In this document: positions 41,750-47,007 of the stretch, piece by piece
Layout of the letters: each line of letters opens with the position of its first letter
Position numbering within the stretch: the stretch's first letter is position 1
Assembly: GCA_964343195.1 (NCBI GenBank)
Contig: CAYFIR010000038.1
Coordinates: 1-47,007 of the forward strand
Reading direction: 5' to 3'
DNA length: 47,007 nt
From: CAYVAP01 sp964343195
Lineage (GTDB): Bacteria > Bacteroidota > Bacteroidia > J057
Notes under the pieces: model-generated
The model's database searches: none
Seen by the model: the letters and a program-made list of their open reading frames with translations, nothing else
What the model was told of the DNA's origin: nothing
Position numbers and translations under genes: made by a program

Positions 41750-42976
41750 AGGCCTAATGCCCAATGCATTGCAATAGCCCTCATTCGGGAAGCAGTTTTC
41801 GAATTTGCTGTTTTCTACAAACTGGTTGAGGATGGCGGTGATTTCTCCGGCAGAAATGCCTTCCAGGCTGTCTTTCAGGGCTCTGATTTCCCCGAATGAA
41901 CTCCGGTCGCTTTCCGCATAGGCAACGAACGCATCGTAGCCTTTGGGTTTGTTGAAATTCATCGGACCACGGGTATTGTCCATCTTTTTGTAAGGCCAAA
42001 AGGTCCAGTGAATGTCATGCTGGTCGAGCAATTCCCGGAATTGCTGCACCCACTCGTCCTCATTTTCCCCACTTTCACCCATCAGGATGGGCACGTTGTG
42101 CTTCTCACGAAAGTCCAGGTATTCCTGGATCTGCTCCTGCTCTGGCGGCATCCAGTATTTGTGAAAGGTGTAGGCCAGTTGGTCATCGAAAGGAGCCGAG
42201 AAAACCGAAAAATTGGTCTCCCATTGGGCGCCTCCGATGAAGACGATGTGGTTGGGATCGACCTCGCGAATGGCCTTGGTGATGCGCTTGTACAGCGGTT
42301 CCAGGTACTGGTTCAGGCTGTCGTCTTCAAAGTAATGCGCAATCGGTTCGTTGAGCAGGTTGTAGCCGATCACGGTGGGGTTATTGGCGTACCGCCGGGC
42401 AATGTCCTGCCAGATGTCGCAGGTTTGCTGCTTCATGCCCTCGTCCACCATGAGCCAGGGATACCCATCGCTGTTGTCGATGTTGTCGCCAGTCTGACCA
42501 CCGGGAGCGCCGTGCATGTCGAGCAGGACATAGATGTCGTGCCTGCTGGACCAGCTGATGGCGCTGTCGAGGTACTGGTAGCCGTGCATATTGCGGCCCA
42601 GGAAGTCGTCGTCGGTCAGTAACCGATAGTCAAACGGCAGGCGGATGAGGTTGACCCCGGACTCTGCCAGCCACTTGATGTCGGGCTCTGTGATGTAGTG
42701 TTCCAGGTAGGCGTCCCAGAATGCGGCCGTGGCGCTGTTGCCGATCAGTTCGCGGATGGCCTGATCGATCTTGCGGGGAGAATTGACGCTCTGGAGCTTG
42801 AACATGTAGCCCTCAGGCAGGAGCCAATTGCCGAGGTTGACGCCCGTAAGGTGCAGCTTGTCGCCCTCCGCGGAGTAAATATCCCGGCCTTCGACGTAGG
42901 CAAATTCACGTTTTTCCTGATCGCAGGAACTGCCAACAAGTAGTACAAGGAGCCAAATCCAGATGTGGGACTTCAT
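41747..42976 (-). CDS. GH5-family glycosidase lipoprotein
   Basis: A protein of 409 residues, a family 5 glycoside hydrolase (endoglucanase/mannanase clan). A short signal leads to a lipoprotein-type Cys18 (GSSC). The (beta/alpha)8 barrel shows the hallmark YNLLNEP with acid/base Glu210 and LMGESGEN with nucleophile Glu301; the HGAPGG, FHKYWMP and WPYKKMD blocks line the active site. It should hydrolyse beta-glycosidic bonds outside the inner membrane; the sugar cannot be decided. No SusC/SusD pair or other CAZyme is adjacent, so it is not part of a typical utilisation locus. Confidence 0.9.
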   Translation of the reverse strand: MKSHIWIWLLVLLVGSSCDQEKREFAYVEGRDIYSAEGDKLHLTGVNLGNWLLPEGYMFKLQSVNSPRKIDQAIRELIGNSATAAFWDAYLEHYITEPDIKWLAESGVNLIRLPFDYRLLTDDDFLGRNMHGYQYLDSAISWSSRHDIYVLLDMHGAPGGQTGDNIDNSDGYPWLMVDEGMKQQTCDIWQDIARRYANNPTVIGYNLLNEPIAHYFEDDSLNQYLEPLYKRITKAIREVDPNHIVFIGGAQWETNFSVFSAPFDDQLAYTFHKYWMPPEQEQIQEYLDFREKHNVPILMGESGENEDEWVQQFRELLDQHDIHWTFWPYKKMDNTRGPMNFNKPKGYDAFVAYAESDRSSFGEIRALKDSLEGISAGEITAILNQFVENSKFENCFPNEGYCNALGIRP

Positions 42977-43346
42977 AGTGGGGATTGTTTCTATCCGAAG
43001 TTAAGGAATGTTCGGAATAGCTGTTCTATTTTTTCGAATCCCTTTTAAGGAACGCGGACGAAATAGATGTGTATTATTGGGCAGAGATTTTTCGTGAAGA
43101 CAAGGAAGGAAAACCGAGCATAGTGGATTATGCGAGGCTTTTTCTGACGCAGGATTCGCGGAAAAGATCAACCAGGAATGTGAAGTTATTTTGGCCGCTT
43201 TTCTAAGCGTAGGGTTCGGTTTTATTTGGCGAAAAAGCGGTTTGATCAGGCGTTAAATTGCTAACCTCACGCAGATGATCAGCCCGGATGGTTTTTACTT
43301 TGTATTGCAAAGTAGTTTTTTCGTTATTTGGGGAAATGATTCCATT
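42977..43346. other. 370 bp divergent intergenic region with repeat copy C
   Basis: No gene is seen. The divergent region between the GH5 gene and the small membrane protein contains dispersed repeat copy C at 43050-43207. The rest shows no recognised promoter. Confidence 0.55.
43050..43207 (+). repeat. Dispersed repeat, copy C
   Basis: Aligns with copy B (20997-21162, minus strand) along its length: ACGCG, a block of the same length, GAGAT, GACAAGGAAGG, AAAACCGAG, GGCTTTTTCTGACGCAGGAT, AGATCAA and TTATTTT..CTAAG. Its translated frame (DKEGKPSIV ... RLFLTQD) is open over most of it. Between CCGAG and GGCTTTTT it carries GCATA-GTGGAT-TATGC, a hairpin unlike that of copy B at the same place. 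Confidence 0.8.
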
Positions 43347-43637
43347 ATGACAGTAGCAAACAGAAGACTCGCCCTCATCCTGCTCGCTGTGCCGAGCCTC
43401 CTGCTCATCCCATTCATCGCCATGCAGTTCTCCAGCGAAGTAAACTGGTCACTGGCTGACTTCCTGATTATGGGAGGCCTGCTGCTTGGTGTGGGACTGA
43501 CGATTGAGCTGGTACTGAGAAATGTGAAGAAAGCACCACGCAGGATCTGGTTCATCCTGGGGATTGTGGCCCTATTCCTGCTTGTCTGGGCCGAACTGGC
43601 CGTAGGGATCTTTGGGTCCCCATTTGCGGGGAGCTAG
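43347..43637 (+). CDS. Small membrane protein with three transmembrane segments
   Basis: A protein of 96 residues from the ATG at 43347. Three hydrophobic segments are visible: about 6-26, 36-58 and 68-90, with basic residues between the last two (RNVKKAPRR). Similar short proteins are common in marine Bacteroidota, but no function is known. An upstream in-frame start at 43275 would add 24 residues without a good membrane or signal pattern. It stands alone. Confidence 0.7.
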   Translation: MTVANRRLALILLAVPSLLLIPFIAMQFSSEVNWSLADFLIMGGLLLGVGLTIELVLRNVKKAPRRIWFILGIVALFLLVWAELAVGIFGSPFAGS

Positions 43638-43855
43638 GGGAGAAATTGGAAATTGGAATCAGCCGAGTGGCTTACCTGTTTTGGGAATAGTGTTTTCCAG
43701 TTGAGCAGAGTGAGTCGGTCTAATTGCTTGATTTATAGCGACTTTAAGTCGTGTATTTTTAATACTATCGCTTTCGGAACGAAGTTCTAGAACAGCATAA
43801 AATATACTAATCGAATGATTGCGTGTATTTACTTCAAACAGCCTCTAAACCTGGA

Positions 43856-43875
43856 ACTTCGAACTTATTCCACTA
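43856..43875. repeat. ACTTCGAACTT..CCACTA phrase at a gene end
   Basis: ACTTCGAACTTATTCCACTA overlaps the stop codon of the ABC permease gene. A near-copy (ACTTCGAACTTGCCCCACTA) lies at 14071-14090, just before the stop of the response regulator. Both sit at the 3' end of minus-strand genes. Confidence 0.45.
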
Positions 43876-45105
43876 CTCATCCCTCAACGCCTCAATGGGT
43901 CGTATCCGTGCGGCCCGCATAGCAGGCACCAGACCTGCCAGGCTACCGGCTATCACCAGCAGGATCATCGCAGAGATCGCCACATTGAGGTTGATCTCAG
44001 GATTGGCAAATATCTCGACTGCATTGGTCATGGCGTCGCTGAGCAGGTTGATGATGCCCACTCCCAGCAGAAGGCCTATATATCCCGCCACGGTGGTGAT
44101 GAAGATCGATTCCTGCATGATGAGGCTAATGATTGAGCCGGGAGTAGCCCCGATGGCCTTACGTACCCCAAATTCCTTGGTGCGTTCCTTGACCACGATG
44201 ACCATGATGTTGCTCACGCCGATGATCCCAGCCAGGATGGTGCCACTGGCAATGAACCAAACGAAAATCCGGATGCCCCCCATGATGTTGGTGAACTGCT
44301 GAAACTGCACCACGTTGTTGCGGATGCGCAGAGCGGCTGGGTCATTCGCGTCAAATTTCTTTCGCTGGGCCAGCAACTGGGTGACTTCCTCCTGTATGGC
44401 TTCGCTTTCTGCTGGAGTGGCATCCCCCACGGTGAACATCACCTGGTTGACAAATCGACTACCCCCAAATGCCGTCATCGCAGTTGTGATCGGCAGGTAA
44501 ATGACTTCTTCTTCTCGTTCGGATTCTTCTCCATAAACCCCTACGATCAAAAAAGAAACACCATTCACTTCCAGTGATTTGCCAATGGGGTCTTCTCCTT
44601 CAAACAGTTCCTCGATGGTGCGGCGTCCGACCAGGGCGACTTTTCGCCTGAGATCGAGGTCAGGCTGGTTGAGGTACCTGCCCGAAACCATGTAGGTATT
44701 TTCTACCGTTTGGTGTCCAGGGTGAACGCAGCGTACGCTGTAGCTGGTGGTTTCATTGTTGTAGGTAACCGAGACGGTTCCGGGGATATAAAAACGGGCG
44801 GTGATGGCCTCTCCTTTAGGCATGCGTCGCTTTAACTCCTCGTAGTCATCGACGGTAAGTCGGATGTTTCGCCCTTCCTGAAAACCCTCGTAAGGAAGGC
44901 TGGTCTGGCCATTACGGATCCAGATGCTGTTAATGGCATCTCCCTCAAATTCCTGGCGAATGCCATTTTCCAACCCCTGACCTAGTCCGAGTAGTGTTAC
45001 CAGCATGAGAATTCCCCATCCAACACTAAAGCTGGTCAGAAAGCTCCGCAGCGGATTTTTGCGGATGGTGATCAGGATTTCCTGCCATTTGTCGATGTCA
45101 AACAT
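43873..45105 (-). CDS. MacB/FtsX-type ABC transporter permease
   Basis: A protein of 410 residues. One transmembrane segment near the N-terminus (about 20-45, in ITIRKNPLRSFLTSFSVGWG) is followed by a long periplasmic MacB_PCD domain (about 46-270) and three C-terminal transmembrane segments with the FtsX signature (GVSNIMVIVVKERTKEFGVRKAIGA, then ...PAMRAARIRPIEALRDE). MacB-type transporters do not carry substrate across the membrane but drive a periplasmic process or outer-membrane channel. It pairs with the ATPase encoded 150 bp upstream. No membrane-fusion or TolC gene is nearby. Confidence 0.92.
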   Translation of the reverse strand: MFDIDKWQEILITIRKNPLRSFLTSFSVGWGILMLVTLLGLGQGLENGIRQEFEGDAINSIWIRNGQTSLPYEGFQEGRNIRLTVDDYEELKRRMPKGEAITARFYIPGTVSVTYNNETTSYSVRCVHPGHQTVENTYMVSGRYLNQPDLDLRRKVALVGRRTIEELFEGEDPIGKSLEVNGVSFLIVGVYGEESEREEEVIYLPITTAMTAFGGSRFVNQVMFTVGDATPAESEAIQEEVTQLLAQRKKFDANDPAALRIRNNVVQFQQFTNIMGGIRIFVWFIASGTILAGIIGVSNIMVIVVKERTKEFGVRKAIGATPGSIISLIMQESIFITTVAGYIGLLLGVGIINLLSDAMTNAVEIFANPEINLNVAISAMILLVIAGSLAGLVPAMRAARIRPIEALRDE

Positions 45106-45255
45106 AAGTGTCTAGTCAGCGTTTGGGGGACATTGGAAAGATCCGAAGTGAGAAGTCAGATCGGCCTGCGGCCTGTCAGAGGTGAGAGCATGTTTTCCTG
45201 TTTCGCTTTCCTGAGCGAAACGAATTCCCGCTATCGGGATCGCTGCGAAGTGGTC
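45106..45255. other. Spacer rich in hairpins inside the ABC operon
   Basis: 150 bp between permease and ATPase genes. It holds GAAGTGAGAAGTCAGATCGG (compare 11588-11600), the stem GTTTCGCT/AGCGAAAC (45200-45221), the stem CCCG-CTAT-CGGG (45227-45238) and CGCTG...CAGCG. Such a structured spacer could change relative expression of the two proteins. Confidence 0.5.
45200..45240. repeat. GTTTCGCT/AGCGAAAC hairpin module, copy 2
   Basis: Arms at 45200-45207 and 45214-45221, then a second stem CCCG-CTAT-CGGG at 45227-45238. The same two-hairpin arrangement is found at 32633-32674, 12.5 kb away, with different loops. Confidence 0.55.
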
Positions 45256-45945
45256 TCACAGCGAAGCGGTCTTTTTCCTTTCATCGGACTCGATGCGTCC
45301 ATCCTTCAGGTGAATGATGCGTTCGGTCATCTCGGCGATATCATGCTCGTGGGTGACGATCACCACCGTTATTCCCTCCTGATGAATGGATTGCAGGAGG
45401 TCCATGACTTCATGCGAGGTCTGGGTATCCAGTGCACCGGTTGGTTCGTCGGCGAGGATGACCTTGGGCTGAGAAATCAGGGCACGGGCAATAGCTACAC
45501 GCTGTTTTTGCCCACCAGAAAGTTCATTGGGCATATGGTCGGCCCAGGGACCAAGGCCGACTTTCTCCAAATACTCCAGGGCTAGCTCGTTGCGCCGCGT
45601 GCGGGATACCTTCTGGTAGTACAGCGGTAGGGCCACGTTTTCCATGGCATTCTTAAACGAAATCAAATTAAACGACTGGAATACGAAGCCCAGCATTCGG
45701 TTTCGATAGACGGCCGCTTTGGTCTCGGATAGGTTGCGAATCAGGGTGCCGTCCAGGTGGTAGCTCCCTTCGTCGTATTCGTCCAGTATGCCCAGGACGT
45801 TGAGAAGGGTGGATTTTCCCGAGCCCGAAGAACCCATGATGGAGACCATTTCCCCATCCTCTATGGTCAGGTCAATACCTTTTAACACGTGAAGAGATTG
45901 GGTACCGGTGTGGTATGATTTATTAATATTCTGGAGTTGCAGCAT
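45256..45945 (-). CDS. MacB/LolD-type ABC transporter ATPase
   Basis: A protein of 229 residues. Walker A GSSGSGKST (38-46), the Q loop near FVFQSFNL, the LSGGQKQRVAIARAL signature, Walker B VILADEPTGALD and the H-loop VTHEHD are all present. It powers the MacB-type permease encoded 150 bp downstream. The start at 45945 is ATG. Upstream lies 282 bp without a gene. Confidence 0.93.
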   Translation of the reverse strand: MLQLQNINKSYHTGTQSLHVLKGIDLTIEDGEMVSIMGSSGSGKSTLLNVLGILDEYDEGSYHLDGTLIRNLSETKAAVYRNRMLGFVFQSFNLISFKNAMENVALPLYYQKVSRTRRNELALEYLEKVGLGPWADHMPNELSGGQKQRVAIARALISQPKVILADEPTGALDTQTSHEVMDLLQSIHQEGITVVIVTHEHDIAEMTERIIHLKDGRIESDERKKTASL

Positions 45946-46227
45946 AATCAGGGATACGTCCCGAGGGAGGGCTGGTTGGATAATTGGTCGAGTGCTGATA
46001 GGCAGATATCGAAACAGATCGAAGCCTTTCTCCGAAATTAGCGATTTCCGTTAAAGCTCAAAATAAACGACCCGGGATGTTTGGTATTCGTTTAAAAGTC
46101 TCTGGGGGAATATTGCGAAAAAGGATCAAGCGCCATCCCGCAAAAAGCTGAAGGATGGACCTGCGATTGGCAAGTCCATCCTCCTGTGTCAGATCCTGGA
46201 TACTGGCTATTGCGTACAGGCTATCAT
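45946..46227. other. Spacer upstream of the ABC operon
   Basis: No gene is seen. It contains the promoter region of the ABC ATPase gene (not resolved) and the terminator of the secreted protein gene upstream of it (46141-46181). Confidence 0.5.
46141..46181 (-). terminator. Terminator after the secreted protein gene
   Basis: An 8 bp stem GGATGGAC/GTCCATCC (46153-46160 and 46174-46181) is followed on the minus strand by TTCAGCTTTTTG. It lies 46 bp after the stop at 46228. Confidence 0.65.
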
Positions 46228-46836
46228 TCAAAGCCCCAGCTCTCGTTTGCGATCGCGTAGTAGCTCTGCCACATTGATCTCATCACCAGGCTTGATGGAT
46301 TCATCTACCACGAGCAGGACATATCGCCGATTTCCTTCTTTGAAAAAGATTTCCTGCCCGATTTTAAGGCTAACTCCGCTGTTGGAAAATGGAGACAGGT
46401 TGGGGTTCATCACAGTGGGAATGATGAGCGGGATCGATTGAGCGCTTTTATTTTGTAGCGTGAAGTTGATGTAGGTGTCCTCATTTGCCGGAGGTGCTGG
46501 AGTGTTTTCGGTCAAATTCAGGCGCAGACCGGCTGCTGCATCGCCTTCATTTACAAGAATAAGCTGATTATTTGCCTCCACCTTTACGGTTGCGCGACCT
46601 CGTGGCCCCAACCCAAATCCACGAACCTGTTCGCCGGTTTCCTTGGAAACCACCCGAACTGTAAGGTTCTCTCTGGAGCGATTGGCAATCCGGGCGTCAT
46701 AGTCCTCAAGGTCGGGATAATCCACCTCTACACTTTGGTTGGCGGGAACTGACAGGTTCAGGTCCTGGCCCTGAGAGAGCCCAAATCCCAATCCCAAAAG
46801 GGCAAAAAACAAAAAGCTGGCTTTGAATAATGACAT
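46228..46836 (-). CDS. Secreted protein of unknown function
   Basis: A protein of 202 residues. A signal peptide (about 1-24, ending LSQGQ) is followed by two beta-rich stretches (about 28-105 and 118-190), separated by a Pro-rich linker (ENTPAPPANED). Repeated patterns of alternating hydrophobic residues (LTVRVVS, ATVKVEANNQLILV, INFTLQNKSAQSIPLIIP) suggest two Ig-like or jelly-roll domains. No T9SS tail and no catalytic motif are seen, and I recognise no family. Confidence 0.7.
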   Translation of the reverse strand: MSLFKASFLFFALLGLGFGLSQGQDLNLSVPANQSVEVDYPDLEDYDARIANRSRENLTVRVVSKETGEQVRGFGLGPRGRATVKVEANNQLILVNEGDAAAGLRLNLTENTPAPPANEDTYINFTLQNKSAQSIPLIIPTVMNPNLSPFSNSGVSLKIGQEIFFKEGNRRYVLLVVDESIKPGDEINVAELLRDRKRELGL

Positions 46837-47007
46837 GAATTCGTAGGGTTAAAGGTGAAACATGTGATCTTCTAACCAGGAAAGGTGGGTTTTGATAGAT
46901 TTAAAATTGCGAAAGTGTGGTTTATACGGTTTGCTACGAAATAGAGGATTGGCTAGTGCTCTGTCAAATCCCCAATGATGGGTGATCGCTGCATCTTTTT
47001 CCGCATC
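46837..47007. other. Right edge, no gene recognised
   Basis: 171 bp upstream of the secreted protein gene. A minus-strand reading frame remains open here to the edge but its translation resembles nothing, and it would run into the signal peptide gene in another frame. A gene that begins beyond the edge cannot be excluded. Confidence 0.35.

Noticed and set aside
1..47007. tRNA, rRNA, known riboswitches
   Set aside because: No cloverleaf with a T-loop consensus, no rRNA-like stretch and no recognisable riboswitch core was seen by eye; a tRNAscan-SE and Infernal run would settle it.

Overview
The window reads as chromosomal DNA of a Bacteroidota bacterium, most likely a marine Saprospiria/Lewinella-like lineage. 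This rests on secreted proteins ending in type IX secretion (T9SS) sorting domains, SprB-type and CARDB repeats in a giant surface protein, start codons without clear Shine-Dalgarno sequences, a few promoters resembling the Bacteroidetes TAnnTTTG -7 element, a bacillithiol-system protein (YtxJ), and moderate GC. No rRNA, tRNA, CRISPR array, transposase or integrase was recognised. The genus is an inference.

Layout. 1-799: non-coding, opening inside a dispersed repeat. 800-4060: secreted TolB-propeller/amidohydrolase. 4197-7830 (minus strand): mtnA, an ArsR-type regulator, a class II aldolase, a TIGR02757 protein and pnuC; the mtnA/aldolase pair suggests an oxygen-independent methylthioribose (or 5-deoxyribose) salvage shunt. 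7952-8503: ruvC. 8512-10818 (minus): a contractile-tail sheath protein carrying an export signal, followed 39 bp later by a secreted HExxH protein with a T9SS tail. 10938-14022: deoxynucleoside kinase, a radical SAM/SPASM enzyme and a divergent ArsA-type ATPase. 14093-16764: four-PAS histidine kinase with a translationally coupled single-domain response regulator. 17042-19301: MFS transporter and CPBP membrane protease. 19310-25168 (minus): envelope cluster of an outer-membrane barrel, its partner, a T9SS protein, a di-heme peroxidase lipoprotein and a small membrane protein. 25426-29964: 1512-residue T9SS surface protein. 30167-39186: ytxJ, lytic transglycosylase, SDR reductase, glutaryl-CoA dehydrogenase-like enzyme, a protein with an effector-associated-domain-like N-terminus, a second MFS transporter with a LacI-type palindrome in its promoter, and a TPR protein. 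39265-46836: YjdM, a lipoyl-like protein lacking the lipoylation lysine, an AT-rich lipoprotein, a DinB protein, a GH5 glycosidase, a small membrane protein, a MacB-type ABC transporter and a secreted protein.

The strongest leads for something undescribed are (1) the exported, orphan tail-sheath protein in a likely operon with a secreted metallopeptidase-like protein, and (2) a roughly 160 bp dispersed intergenic repeat, three copies in 47 kb, whose reading frame is conserved (core peptide RLFLTQD) and which carries a different hairpin at the same internal position in two copies. Secondary leads are the mtnA-arsR-aldolase arrangement, the EAD-like protein, the lysine-less lipoyl-like domain, and several families of short intergenic palindromes and heptamer repeats.
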